Positions 26,765 through 37,748 of a stretch of 64,000 nucleotides of DNA are shown here, one piece after another. The notes below the pieces were generated by a model. It ran no database searches and had not been told where the DNA came from. It was given only the letters and a program-made list of their open reading frames with translations. The stretch comes from Cupriavidus necator N-1 (lineage in GTDB: Bacteria > Pseudomonadota > Gammaproteobacteria > Burkholderiales > Burkholderiaceae): NCBI RefSeq assembly GCF_000219215.1, contig NC_015727.1, forward strand, positions 682,001-746,000, read 5' to 3'. The position numbers were made by a program, and so were the translations under genes. The first letter of the stretch is position 1; each line of letters starts with the position of its first letter.

Positions 26765-27511
26765 CTATGACAGCGCGTGGACGGAGTTCAGGTGCTGCGC
26801 CAATCCTGCCAAGTCGGGATAAATTGTGTGATGGCTTATTCCGTGTCGCATCAATGTAGCTACTAGGTCGCTGCGAGCTCGTTCCGGGATCTCAATCTCA
26901 ACCAAACCAGCGACATCTGCTTCCGGATGTGACGCAAAATCTGACGCTTCTTCCAACGGGATAAAAGCGCCGCGCTTCTCCGAATACCGATGCAAAGTGA
27001 ACCATCCCTGTTGAACAGTAATACGTGGGTTGTTCATGGGGGGCTGGAAGACGCTTGTTATCGGTACTTTAGCCGAATTCTTGCGTTCGCTTTCAGCGCC
27101 AAGGAATGGGTCGGTGGTGAAGCTGCTCGCCAGAACGCTGGCATCCATCGCGTAAACGTATGCCGGTCCAGGGCCACCCGAACTACAGGCAAAATACAGT
27201 GCAATAAGCGGGCTTCGAGTCCAGTCCAGCAAACGGGTCTTCAGGCCGAAGTGCTGAGCAACAATCATCAACTCAAGTTCGGTCTTTTCGACGTTCGACA
27301 GAAGGGACGAACCCATCAACCGAAACTGATCCAACATCGTGCGCTCGAGCTGCGTGCTGTCGTAAGTGGGGTTCGCCCTTGCGATGCTCGGCAGGAGATT
27401 GCCACGCACCGGCTGGCCGCGGAAGAGCATGACACGACCGTGCCACTCGGGCCTGTTCGTGATGTCCACAAACGCCTGGAGGCTCCTTGCGCTGAAGGAT
27501 TGCATAGCCAT
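26765..27511 (-). CDS. FRG-domain protein
   Basis: The 248-residue protein has the FRG signature: F30-R31-G32 in MLFRGQ, and HFGLKTRLLDWTRSPLIALY at about 87-106. FRG domains occur in putative phage-defence and toxin loci; their activity is not established for this branch. Its ATG overlaps the stop of the upstream YfbU-like gene as TGATG, indicating translational coupling of the pair. Confidence 0.85.
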   Translation of the reverse strand: MAMQSFSARSLQAFVDITNRPEWHGRVMLFRGQPVRGNLLPSIARANPTYDSTQLERTMLDQFRLMGSSLLSNVEKTELELMIVAQHFGLKTRLLDWTRSPLIALYFACSSGGPGPAYVYAMDASVLASSFTTDPFLGAESERKNSAKVPITSVFQPPMNNPRITVQQGWFTLHRYSEKRGAFIPLEEASDFASHPEADVAGLVEIEIPERARSDLVATLMRHGISHHTIYPDLAGLAQHLNSVHALS

Positions 27512-28065
27512 CAGCTGCGCTTCAGGAGCTGAATCAGATCGTCCACGCCAAGGGAATTCATAGTGGCATGGTGACCAATCTTGCGGCGCATGGGCTCGAA
27601 GAGCCCGAACATTCGCCTGTAAGTGCTTACCATCGGAAAGTGCGAATTGAGATCGCGCTCCGCGAACTCGGCAAATCGATTCAAGTCTTCAATCATGAAT
27701 CGCGCGATGTTCATATACTCGCCTTCGTTGTTGCCATCAAAGCCGCGAAACTTTGGGTCCACTCCGAAGACACCAGCTTCCTCGGCCAGGCGCTGCTTGT
27801 CTGGGTCACTAAGCTGATGGAACGAGCGTTCAATAAAACGCCACATGTCCAGATAGTTCACCACCTCGGTAACCTTTGGTGGCGTGGGCTCTTCGTCCTC
27901 GTGGAACAGCATCGAGTACTCCCACTCGATACCCCAGGCGTTGTCAGTTCCGATCGCGTTCCGCACGAACTTCGCATCGATCCCGGAGCTGCCGTTGACT
28001 TCCAACTTCTCCGAGATGTCGCAGAGCATCATCAAGATCAGCTTCTCTGCACTCGACAGTTTCAT
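27511..28065 (-). CDS. YfbU-family protein
   Basis: The 184-residue product starts MKLSSAEKLILMMLCDISEKL and contains FRGFDGNNEGEYMNIARFM and MVSTYRRMFGLFEPMRRK, the conserved core of YfbU proteins. E. coli YfbU has been linked to stress-related cell death, but the biochemical role is unclear. It is the first gene of a two-gene minus-strand operon with the FRG protein. Confidence 0.8.
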   Translation of the reverse strand: MKLSSAEKLILMMLCDISEKLEVNGSSGIDAKFVRNAIGTDNAWGIEWEYSMLFHEDEEPTPPKVTEVVNYLDMWRFIERSFHQLSDPDKQRLAEEAGVFGVDPKFRGFDGNNEGEYMNIARFMIEDLNRFAEFAERDLNSHFPMVSTYRRMFGLFEPMRRKIGHHATMNSLGVDDLIQLLKRS

Positions 28066-28171
28066 TGTGACCTCACAGTGGGGTTCGGTGGACGCAAAGC
28101 GTTAGCATAGCGCAGCACCCAAGACACGTCCAAGTCGGGGCCAGGGAGCCCCGACGTCGTGGTCGCGAGAG

Positions 28172-28200
28172 GCCCGCCCGTAGTGAAAGGGGCGGGCTTT
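28172..28200 (+). terminator. GC hairpin with short T run
   Basis: GCCCGCCC pairs with GGGCGGGC and is followed by TTT. No plus-strand gene precedes it; it lies in the 376-base gap between the YfbU gene and the next plus-strand gene. The rest of that gap shows nothing recognisable. Confidence 0.45.
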
Positions 28201-28441
28201 ATGTCGCCGAGACGCCTGCAAGCGGAGTCGTGAACTGGCAAAGGCGGATGGCTGTTGGTTGTGAGCGGCAGGCTAAGTCACTGTTTGCTTTTGAGCCGGT
28301 CTGGTGGCAAAATCACTGGTAGGGCGTGAATCGCCCGGGCTCTTAAACTGGTTCAGTCTCATCTTCTTTCTTCCGCGTCGCATGATTGTCGAGGCGGTGG
28401 ACGCTAAACGCTCAACGTTCGCCGCACTATGAGAGACAACC

Positions 28442-29130
28442 ATGGACCAGTTCTCCAGCTGGAGCGGCAAAGCGCACGCCCTCCTTCGCAAGCACGCACC
28501 TAAAATCAGGCTCGGCCACGTACATCAGCTTCTTGCTGCCTTTCTTGGCCATCAAACCTACGCGTCCCTTCGCGCAGCGGATCTCGCGACCCTGAATCGG
28601 AAGGCGGCACACTACGTCATCTTCAATGTTGGCGCGGCGCTTGCTCGCGCGAAGGAGCTCGAGCTCCCTGTGACCGAGGAGCTGTGGTGGGAGGTCATAA
28701 GCTCGTTGACGCCGAGCGGCATTACGCCATTCTGGCTGATCGAGCTGCCCGGCATGCATAGGGCCGCTGAGCTCACCTTCGAGGACTCATTCGACCCTCG
28801 ACTTCGCGCCATAATGGACGCTATCCATTCACGCGATAACCCTCGGGCAACGTCCGTCGCTGTCACTCGGGAGAAGACGAACTCCCGGATATCCTTCGAT
28901 TTGACGTGGAAGGGGAAGTGTACGGCTGGAACGTGGATGAGCACTTTGGAGTATCCGTGGCCGCGATGGTGGAGTTCCCGAAGATCGGGAAGCGCATGTA
29001 CGGGGATGGGATACTCATTTCGGTTGAGCGCCGCGGAGAGCCCTGGCCGCGAGAGCCGGATGACGACATCTTCGAGTTCTTCAAGGAGTGTTGGCGCACT
29101 CCTTGGTGCCCCTCAATGTCTGACATCGGT
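28442..29130 (+). pseudogene. Uncharacterised gene with frameshift
   Basis: The frame starts MDQFSSWSGKAHALLRKHAP and reads well to about 28850. Beyond that, sensible protein (DELPDILRFDVEGEVYGWNV onward to FEFFKECW) is in the next frame. The gene would encode about 225 residues. No family was recognised. Its end overlaps the HNH gene on the other strand, so the 3' end may be truncated. Confidence 0.55.
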
Positions 29131-29505
29131 GCCGCCGCCGGCGGCTACCGGTCCGCCCGAACGCAACTGCTTCTCAAACACCCAGGCGGCGTGCCAGCGC
29201 CTTTGACCCATAAGCCGCTCAACATGCTGCTTGTAATGGACCGCATCCCGCGCGGCCTTGCGCTGGTGTCGCTTGGTGTTGCAGTAGCGGCAGGCGGCCA
29301 CGATGTTGCTTTGTGAGTCGCCACCACCGTCAACCCGAGCGACCACATGCTCAGCCGTACATTGCAGGTGCCGAGCCTGACGACTGGATATATCGAAACT
29401 GGCTGCGAACGCTTCCATGGATTGCTGCCACATTGGGCAATGGCAATAGAAGCAAAGACCGGATTGGCGACGGAAAGCGAGTGCGCGCACCTGCGCGAGA
29501 GACAT
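29113..29505 (-). CDS. HNH endonuclease
   Basis: From the ATG at 29505 the product is 130 residues, with a first zinc pair C18/C21 (LCFYCHC), the HNH core (TAEHVVARVDGGGDSQSNIV) and a second pair in CRYCNTKRH. The upstream extension to 29571 is possible but less likely. Small HNH enzymes of this kind act in restriction, homing or phage defence. It stands alone. Confidence 0.8.
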   Translation of the reverse strand: MSLAQVRALAFRRQSGLCFYCHCPMWQQSMEAFAASFDISSRQARHLQCTAEHVVARVDGGGDSQSNIVAACRYCNTKRHQRKAARDAVHYKQHVERLMGQRRWHAAWVFEKQLRSGGPVAAGGGTDVRH

Positions 29506-29688
29506 GGGCATGAGCGGTCCTGTGTTCAGGAAGATTTCGGAACTGTCGAAACCCGCTCGCCCTTGAGGCATATACGGGAACCAGCCGAGTTACTCGTGCT
29601 GGCACCACATCAGCTCCTTAGGAGACTGACGGGAAGCAGTCTAGCTCACAAATCGCGGCTTCACTAGAAAAAAATGAGACAACCAAAG

Positions 29689-29733
29689 ACGGCATAAAGC
29701 CTGCTCCTGGGGGGAGCAGGCTTTATGCCGTCA
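29689..29733. terminator. 45-nt perfect hairpin
   Basis: The 20-bp arms GACGGCATAAAGCCTGCTCC and its exact complement flank a 5-base G-rich loop. It lies beyond the 5' end of the HNH gene and just before an IS110 remnant. It may be a bidirectional terminator or a transposon-derived structure. The following 29734-30059 has no gene. Confidence 0.6.
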
Positions 29734-30059
29734 ATACACCTACACAACGTGCCGTGTCCGGTCGGGGGCATGCCGGGATAAAGCCGGAAATGACACATAT
29801 ACCCAGAAGCAATAAAGAGGCCGGTCTTTATGTTTTCGGCCCGGCCTAGAAGCGTCGGCTGGGTCGGGTTCCTGCCAGCGATTGTCGACAGCATCGTGCG
29901 GTACCCATGCGGACCATGCCGAGAGGCTGTCGGCTTACGCGCCGCCGCGGCGGCGTGCAGCCCTGGCGCAATGGCTTCGCGACCAGAGCTCCCCGCCCGT
30001 CCAAGGCGCCGATCGTGCGCAAAGGTGTTCTGCGGCATCCGGTCCAGAAATAGCGCGCT

Positions 30060-30830
30060 AAAGCCGCTGCAACTCGCCCAGTTGGATCGGTTTAGAGAGG
30101 AACTCGTGCTGGCGGTCTCACTTGAGCTTGCCACGGCCAGCTGGCAGATAGCGTTCCACGAGACGGTCGCCGCGACCAGCCCGCGGTGCACACCCTCACC
30201 AATCCGCAGGCCGGCGTGCGCCTGCAGGCCCGCCTGAATCTGATCGACTGCCAGAAGCAGCAATGGTCGCTGCCGGCCGCCGTGCGCACTGTTGTCTGCT
30301 ACGAAGCCGGCCAAGACGCGTTCTGGATCTGTCGCGCTGCAGGCACATGGCATTGAATGTTACGTCGTCGATGCCGCGAGCATTCCGGCCGCACGCCACA
30401 GGCGGCGCCCGAAGACGGATCGCCTGGATGCCATCAAGCTCGTGCTCAACCTGCGCGCATGGCTGCACGGCGAGCGCGACCGCATGCACGTCGTCCACGT
30501 ACCCTCCGTGCAGGACGAGGCGCTGCGCCACCTGACCCGCGATCGCGCAGAGCTGCAGAAGGAGGTCCTGCAGCACCGCAACCGGATGGAAAAGCTGTTG
30601 CGCACGCTCGGCTGCTGGGACGACCTCAAACATGGGTTCGCCAACCGGCTTGCCCGGGGGAGGTCAGGTGCTACGACGGTTCTCCACTGCCCCCGAAATG
30701 CACCATCGCCTCCTGCGCGAATGCGAACAACTCGCTCTCGCCAGGTAGCAACTCACCGCCCTGGAGAAGGCGCGTCACCAGGCCCTTCCCGTCACGGTGC
30801 GCCAAAGGATCGACCACCTCACACGCCTGA
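30060..30830 (+). mobile_element. IS110/IS1111-type transposase remnant
   Basis: Two or three frames together encode an IS110-family transposase body, including YVVDAASIPAARHRRRPKTD, RLDAIKLVLNLRAWL and LLRTLGCWDDLKHGFANRLA. Frameshifts and a lost C-terminus show it is inactive. Confidence 0.75.
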
Positions 30831-30933
30831 AGGGAGGTGCGGGGCGCAGCTGGCTTGCAAGGGCCACCATCAATTGGTCTTCCGAAGCGCGTTCGCGCGC
30901 CTACCCGCCATTCATTTCAGGCTGGAGGCTTAG
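30831..30933 (+). mobile_element. ISKra4 N-terminal fragment
   Basis: The frame CGAQLACKGHHQLVFRSAFA matches the zinc-finger part of the ISKra4 transposase at 49841-50086. Only about 100 bp are present. Confidence 0.6.
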
Positions 30934-31145
30934 GCAGTTTGCGTAACGCGCATTAGACGCGTTTTCAAAAGTTCAGTGTTTAATGAATCCGACTTTCGTG
31001 GCCATCGAGCTTCCGGGGCGGCGGCTTCATCGCACCTCTGCGGCGAGCTAGAATGCTCGGGCACATAGCCCCAAGAAGACCAAATATTCGCAGCCGAAGC
31101 TCGGTACCTTCGAGTTTGGGCTGCCGGTAATGGAGCATACGTACC

Positions 31146-34100
31146 GTGGCGACTAGAAACCGAGACGACTTTACGCAGAAGACCGTGCTGGAGATAGCAA
31201 AACGTGCGGGATGGCTTTGTTCATTTCCAGGTTGTCGAAGGGCCACCGTTGGCGCTACCGCCGACGACAACAACAAGGCCATCAACGTCGGAACAGCCTC
31301 GCATATTTGCGCAGCTGCACGAGGCGGACCGCGCTATGACGAAAAGATGTCGTCTGCCGAGCGCTCCGCCACAACAAACGGCATCTGGATGTGTCGCGAT
31401 CACGGCACCGCTATTGACTCTACCGACTCGAAGTTCACGGTTAACGAGCTGCGCATGTGGAAGCGCGAAGCCGAGGATGACGCGAGGCGGCGTGTTCTCT
31501 ATGGAGAAGGTATTCCACAAGGTGCGGCGACGAAGACAGACGCGGGCGAACGGCTGAAAGTTGCGGCAGTTGCAGACCTGGAGGTGTTCCGGCGAACGGC
31601 GAAGTGGCCGTCCACCTCGGTCCCGCTGACGTTGGAAGTCCAGGGCTTCGAGGAATCTGTGACAACAAGGGCGCTGGCCAGCGCTGTCACTTCGCTGGAA
31701 GACCTCATTCTTGTAGCGCCGCCTGGAATGGGGAAGACCAGCACGCTGTTTCAGGTCGCGGAGAGCATGCTGGCCGATGCGACAGGGACGCCAGTTTTTG
31801 TATCCCTCGGCGACTGGGCGACGGAGGACTTGGACTTCCTTAGCTCCATCCTTAGACGCCCGGCGTTCCATGGAATCTCGGAAGCAGATTTCAGGGAGGT
31901 AGCGGGGCAGCCAGGGGTGGCCTTGCTTCTCGATGGCTGGAACGAATTGGATTCGAACTCACGGAAGCGGGCGCGTGTACAGCTAGAGACGCTGAAAGCG
32001 CAACTGCCGGAACTTGGCGTCATGGTCTCCACACGCAAGCAGACAATGGACGTGCCGCTAGACGGCTTGGTGGTTGAGTTGTTGCCGCTCAATGAAACAC
32101 AGCAGATGGAGATCGCAACCGCTGTGAAGGGTGAAGAAGGTGAAAAAATCGTAGACCGTGCATGGCGTACACCCCACGTACGGCAACTCATCACGACGCC
32201 ACTTTATGTTACAGCTCTCCTCTCGCTACCAGAAGGCGCCGAATTTCCGATGACCAAAGAAGAGATTCTACGGGGCTTCGTTGCCGCTCATGAAAGGAAC
32301 CACGCCAACGCAGAGGCCCTTCAGGCCGTCGTAGAGGGGTTTCAACTCCAATATTTGGAGGGGCTGGCGGTATTTGGCGCGAGGAGCGCGCAGCCTTCCA
32401 TTTCTGACAACCAGGCGCGGCGGTCAGTATCGGAGACTTCGAGCGTTCTTTTTGATGATGGACAGATTGCTGCCAGACCTGGACCGGCCGACGTGTTAGG
32501 TGTACTGGTGAACCATCACGTCCTCATGAGATTGGGCGACACCGCGGGCTTTTCGTTTCAGCATCATCAATTTCAGGAGTGGTACGCCTCCCATCATGTC
32601 GAGCGTCGTATGCTGGAGGCAGCGAGCGACGGAAAGGCACGAGAGTCTTTGAAGACGGAAATCCTTGATGCGCCTTCGTGGGAAGAATCCATCTACTTTG
32701 CGGTCGAGCGCCTCGCGCGCGGCGATAAGCAGCAGCAAGAAGCATGTGTCAACGCTATCTTCGCCGCATTTGAGGTAGACCCGATTCTTGCAGCGGAGAT
32801 GATCTTCCGCTCGACGGACGAAATCTGGAACCAAGTAGGAACCCCCGCTCAGGATTTCGCTTCACGATGGCATACCCCTGGCAAAGTTGACCGTGCGGTG
32901 CGCTTTATGCTGACCTCGGGACGGGCGGAGTTCTTCGATGCAATCTGGCCCCTTATTTCTCACGAAGACGATCAGATTAGTCTCAGGGCGCTTCGTAACT
33001 GTCAGCGATTCCGTGTCTCCGTCATAGGAAAGGATGCAGAGGCGAAGATTCGAGGGCTTTCCAAGAACAGTCGCGAGAACTTGCTATATGAGATCGCCAT
33101 ACGTAGTGGCATTGATGGCATGGACTTGGCAAGCGCTGTAGCGAAAGCGGACCCAGACCCGGGAGTACAGGCCTCAATTGCAGAAGCTTTTGCATTCAGA
33201 CGCGCCGATCGCCACGTAGCTGAAGTGCTTGCCAACGCAGGTGAAGAAACATTCGACCTGGTGGCGAAGAAGTCCATTTTGGACGATGTGTCGGATGCCA
33301 GCGTAAAGACTAGGATGGAAGAGGCTATTGGGCGACGTGCGTCGAAGGGTGAGTCGCCGGCAGAGCAGCTACGCGGCATCTTGGCCAAGCACGGGGACGA
33401 GGACCGCAGCGATGATGTCGTAGGCATAGTCGAGGCAATGGATGATGCAAAAGACGATGCGCTAGTCAATCAGGCTCGTCTGCGTTATCCAATCGCGGTA
33501 GCACTGGGTGTGCTTGCCCGCGTACGCGCTGGCAAGGCCCTCTTCTATGTCGCCGACACTCTCCTGAGTGAGGCGAACCTTTCGCTTGAAGACAATGAAC
33601 TGGTTGAACTGGTGATTGCCCCGGAAATCGATGAGAGTCGAGCCAACGCTGCAGCCTGCGTGCTGGGGCCGACGGTAACTGGCCGCGTCGTGGATGCGTA
33701 TTTGGAGGCATGGGCACTATTTTCGCGCGGGCAGACCGATGATGTCGCGCGCGCCAGAGTCATTGGTCTCGAGCAACGGCTTCTGCATGTTCCTTTGGGT
33801 AGCTTGATTGACGCTATCGGCGCTAGAGCGGCAGCGGCCGGCAACGAACAGTTGGCGACGTTCGCGGATCTCCTCGCTCATCGAATCCGGGACTCGAATG
33901 AGTCAGCGGGCACACCGGACGCTGGCTTGCTGGAACGGGTTCGGGATTTCGTCGTCGATTGGGGTGCTCGCATGTTGGCGACTGGCGCAAGCCGCACGCA
34001 GGTTGCGCATGTCGCAATACTCGCCAGCCGAGCGCCCTCTGACCGACTCTTGGACACGCTTAGGGCGATGCTCGACGACAATCTACGGCGCCTCAGAGAC

Positions 34101-34316
34101 TTCCGAAGTCAAGCAGAGGCCAATGGGTGGAGTCAGGATGACGCTACAAACGAAGCGCGCAGTCCACACACCAGTGAGTACCAATGGGCGTTTACTGCTA
34201 TCAAAACCCCAGAAACCTCGTCGCTGATGCGAGAGTATCTGCAGGACGACGACCTTGCAGAGACTGCAGCGCAGATCCTGGCGACGCACTGGCGAGACAC
34301 CAACGAGCCAGAAGCC
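31146..34316 (+). pseudogene. HNH-NACHT NTPase gene, 5' part (1057 codons), split by IS3
   Basis: The N-terminus is an HNH-like nuclease domain: C25/C30 in LCSFPGCRR, H53 in ASHICAAARGGPRYD, and ATTNGIWMCRDHG at 76-87. A P-loop follows (APPGMGKTST, K197) with a Walker B (VALLLDGWNELD, D263), as in NACHT/STAND NTPases. The rest is a long helical repeat sensor region. NACHT proteins of bacteria are established antiphage sensors; the HNH would be the effector. The gene starts at GTG 31146. It is cut at the AAGCC duplication, and removal of the IS restores one 1480-residue frame. In its present state it could still give a truncated product ending 11 residues inside the IS. Confidence 0.8.
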
Positions 34317-34389
34317 CCCCGGCGTCAGAATTGTTGTCGTGTCACCTGATTTCGATTGACCCAGTCTGGGGGCGGTAGAGTCAGAGTGA

Positions 34390-34887
34390 ATGAGAGCCTA
34401 TTCAGCAGAGAGAAAGGAAGCGCTGTTGCGTCGCATGATGCCCCCCGAGAACGCGTTGGTGTCGGCGTTGGCAAGGGAGACGGGAGTTGCGGAGCAGACG
34501 TTGTATGCTTGGCGTCGACAGATGAAAGCGCAAGGAGTCCCGGTGCCGGGAGATGGAAAGAACCCCGAGGCGTGGTCCTCGGAGGACAAGTTTGCGGTGG
34601 TACTGGAAACCGCGCCGCTCAATGAAGCGGAATTGGCGGAGTATTGCCGCCGCAAGGGTCTTTACGCGGAGCAGATCGCTGCCTGGCGGGAGGCCTGTCG
34701 CTCGGCCAATGCCAACGCCGGTGAACAGGCGCGAGAACAACGACTTCAGTCCAAGGGTGACAAGAAGCGCATCCAGCAGCTTGAGAAGGAATTACAGCGA
34801 AAGGAGAAGGCGCTGGCGGAGGCGGCCGCATTGCTCATCCTGAGAAAAAAAGCCCAGGCGATTTGGGGAGAAAAAGAGGACGACTGA
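34390..34887 (+). CDS. IS3-family OrfA, copy 2
   Basis: The 165-residue protein is identical to the OrfA at 6365-6862, with the same helix-turn-helix, leucine zipper and A7G slippery site. Confidence 0.9.
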   Translation: MRAYSAERKEALLRRMMPPENALVSALARETGVAEQTLYAWRRQMKAQGVPVPGDGKNPEAWSSEDKFAVVLETAPLNEAELAEYCRRKGLYAEQIAAWREACRSANANAGEQAREQRLQSKGDKKRIQQLEKELQRKEKALAEAAALLILRKKAQAIWGEKEDD

Positions 34888-35942
34888 TCAACGTCCCAGA
34901 TCGCCGATTGTGTATATCGTTGATTCGTGAGGCAGAACGCTCTGGCTGCCGACTGGCACAGGCTTGCGACGAGTTGGGTCTGAGCTTGCGCACCTTCCAG
35001 CGCTGGGTTCGAGAAGGCGACGAGGTGGTCGCAGATGCTCGCACCACCACTGTGCGGCCAGCGCCAGCCAACAAGCTAAGCAAGGCGGAACGCCAGCAGA
35101 TTCTTGCGGTGGCCAACAGCGTGGAGTTTGCCAGTTTGCCGCCCAGCCAGATCGTACCGACGCTGGCGGACCGCGGCCAGTACGTGGCCTCGGAGTCGAG
35201 CTTCTATCGTGTCTTGCGTAGCGCGTCGCAGCAGCATCACCGCGGTCGTGCGCGCAAGCCCTCGGCGCGGGTGGTGACCAGCCATTGCGCCACCGGACCC
35301 AATCAGGTGTGGAGCTGGGACATTACCTGGATGCCGGCAGCAATCAAGGGCCAGTATTACTACTGGTACATGATGCTGGACGTGTTCAGCCGCAAGATCG
35401 TCGGTCATGAAGTGCATCGGGCGGAGTCGGCGGAGTTGGCGGCGTTGCTCATGCGGCGAGCCAGTTTGGCCGAAGGTCTGGCTGGACGTCCTCTGGTTCT
35501 GCACTCGGATAACGGCAGTCCAATGAAGGGCGCGACGATGCTCGCCACCCTGGAAAACCTGGGGGTGGTCGCTTCGTTCAGCCGGCCGCGCGTGAGCAAT
35601 GACAACCCCTACGCCGAGTCGCTGTTCCGGACCTGCAAGTATCGGCCGGACTACCCGCGCCAAGCATTCGGCAGCGTGGACGAGGCGCGTGCATGGACGC
35701 AGCGATTTGTGCGTTGGTACAACCACGTGCACAAGCATAGTGGGCTGAAATTCGTGACACCGGCGCAGCGCCACGGTGGCGTAGCCGCGGCGGTGCTGGC
35801 GCACCGTGAAGCAGTCTATGCTGAGGCTAAGGCCAGAACGCCCAAGCGTTGGTCCGGGCCGACACGGAACTGGAGTTTGGCAGACGAAGTCTGGCTCAAT
35901 CCGGAACGGATTGAGCCAGCAGAACTAAAGCAGGTTGCGTGA
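34863..35942 (+). CDS. IS3-family OrfB, copy 2
   Basis: The 359-residue transposase matches copy 1 except for Val instead of Glu in NHVHKHSG, near the catalytic Glu region. All three catalytic acidic residues are present. Confidence 0.93.
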   Translation: MGRKRGRLINVPDRRLCISLIREAERSGCRLAQACDELGLSLRTFQRWVREGDEVVADARTTTVRPAPANKLSKAERQQILAVANSVEFASLPPSQIVPTLADRGQYVASESSFYRVLRSASQQHHRGRARKPSARVVTSHCATGPNQVWSWDITWMPAAIKGQYYYWYMMLDVFSRKIVGHEVHRAESAELAALLMRRASLAEGLAGRPLVLHSDNGSPMKGATMLATLENLGVVASFSRPRVSNDNPYAESLFRTCKYRPDYPRQAFGSVDEARAWTQRFVRWYNHVHKHSGLKFVTPAQRHGGVAAAVLAHREAVYAEAKARTPKRWSGPTRNWSLADEVWLNPERIEPAELKQVA

Positions 35943-35978
35943 GGTGACGTGACAACTACGTTGACAATCGCCGAAGCC

Positions 35979-37250
35979 GGCAAGCGATTCCCGTTTGGAC
36001 GCGATTTTTCCCGGGTGAAGGAAAGGCGCGCAAGACGAGCAGCTGGACCCGGCGACTCGGCAGAGGCGGCGGACGCGATATTCCTTGCCGTTTCTTCCCG
36101 CCTCAAGGAGTCCGCTACGAGCAAGGATAAATACCTGGCAGTAGCTATAGGCAGCATCGCTTGTGGCCTGCCTCACGGCCAGCGTGACGACCTCATCCGC
36201 CAGCTCATCGCGGCAGCGCCGCGGCGAGCGCGCTGTCGCTTGCTCACGAACTTAGTGCTTTCTGGGGAAGAGATAGATATCGCGATCGTTATCGACGGTA
36301 TTGCCGAGATCTTCGAGGTTGCAAAGAAGGAGCCTTGGATTCTCGTGCAGAGCGACGGGTATGAGCTTCGCGAGTGGCTTTCGCTTGTCCCCTTCTCCAC
36401 TCACCCAATGGAAGCGATCGCTATCATTAAGGGTATGCCAGCTCCACAATGCGAGCCACGATTTCTAGCAGACATGGTATCGCTTCTCGCAGAATCCCCC
36501 TCGTCGGAAGCCGAGCCGATGCTCTTCACACTAGCCGAGTTCGATCCTCATTTCTACGCTAACGCAGACTGGCGAAGAGCCGTAATGAAGATGGGAACAC
36601 CTTCCTCGGCGCAGCGATTCGTTGAGTTGGTGACTGATGGACACATCGGCGGCGAGGGAATGGATGCGCTGCATATGGGAGACGAGCTGGCGGCTCTTCT
36701 CCAAGAATATCCCGTGTTGCGCGCTCACGTCTACGAGATTATGCAGTCTGCGCCGTCTGTACCCGGCCGTGCGCTTCTAACCAAAGCCATTGCAGCGGCA
36801 CCTGATGAGGAAGGGTTCTTGTTGCTCCTGAAACTGGAGAGAAATGGAGCTATAGGGCCGGTTACGTGGCAGACAGTGGAGAGACTTGTCACAACACGGA
36901 TTCCTTCTTCGTCCATGAGCAATGCTTACGACGTCGTTCCGGTACCCGCTGCATACATACGCAAGACGCTCCTTGCGCTTACCGATGACGGCGGCCCTGC
37001 CGATTCGGCTGCCAGATGCCTCCGCTTAATTGATTCTCTTCGCGATGAATACGGCGTACCAGACACGGAGCCACGCCACCCTGATTTGGCTTCCGGGAGG
37101 TCTTGGCCAATTCTGCGGCCAAATCACGACATCGGTATGGGAGAGTTGGATAGACTCCTGGTTCGCGTATCCGGAGCCGGCGAAGTCTACGGTCCGATAG
37201 CCTGGATTACGCCGACGGATACGGAGTTCAAGGATGAGGGTAAAAGTTGA
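35979..37250 (+). pseudogene. HNH-NACHT NTPase gene, 3' part (423 codons and stop)
   Basis: The frame resumes GKRFPFGRDFSRVKERRA directly after the AAGCC duplication and runs to a stop at 37250. It encodes the C-terminal helical sensor-like end of the NACHT protein. A frame opening inside the IS right end (35949) could express this piece separately as a 433-residue protein. Confidence 0.75.
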
Positions 37251-37527
37251 GAGATCTCATTTCTGAGGCCCCCCAACATTCTGGCTATGCCGAGCCGACG
37301 GATAGCGACAGCTCAATTACAGCACTCAGGCATGGTTTCGCTGGCGGCAGAGATGACTGCCAGTTCCATAGCCACCGCATCCTTCTCGGATGCGGAAGCA
37401 TGCAAGCACGTCGTTACGCTACTTTCCAGAATACCTCCGCCACACTCTTCATGATTCGCAGAGAAACAAGCAGGATCAGGAAAACGGGCCAGAGGGTAAC
37501 TCTGGATTTCCAGCCAGCCACATTTTC
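37251..37527. other. No supported gene
   Basis: An open frame begins at 37247, but only its last 48 residues resemble a known protein (see the alkyltransferase fragment). The first part is not protein-like. Confidence 0.4.
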
Positions 37528-37672
37528 CATGTCAGGTCGCAACCCGATCTCCATCATCGCGCCTTGCCATCGTGTAATTGGCTCGAACGGCCAGCTGACG
37601 GGTTTTGCTGGAGGGTTGTCTGCGAAGCAGACGCTACTGTCGCTGGAAGGCGCGAGTTGGGCTAATGGCTAG
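37528..37672 (+). pseudogene. Methylated-DNA-cysteine methyltransferase, C-terminal fragment
   Basis: [20 protein letters not shown] is the active-site segment of Ogt/Ada alkyltransferases, with the acceptor cysteine in PCHRV, and the usual C-terminus ([16 protein letters not shown]) follows. The N-terminal two thirds are missing. Confidence 0.75.
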
Positions 37673-37748
37673 GCACGCAAGGAGAGACGGCGTCAAGCGG
37701 TAAAGCCAACAAGAAGTGTTGCTCAGCCGTCGATGAAAGACAGCGGAC

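Larger units (their letters stand above)
34317..35973 (+). mobile_element. IS3-family insertion sequence, copy 2
   Basis: This is a 1657-bp copy, same length as 6292-7948, flanked by the 5-bp duplication AAGCC (34312-34316 and 35974-35978). It sits inside the NACHT gene in the same orientation. Copies 1 and 2 form direct repeats about 28 kb apart. Confidence 0.93.

Noticed and set aside
29664..30353. Minus-strand 229-codon frame
   Set aside because: It overlaps an IS110 remnant and a hairpin and does not resemble a protein.
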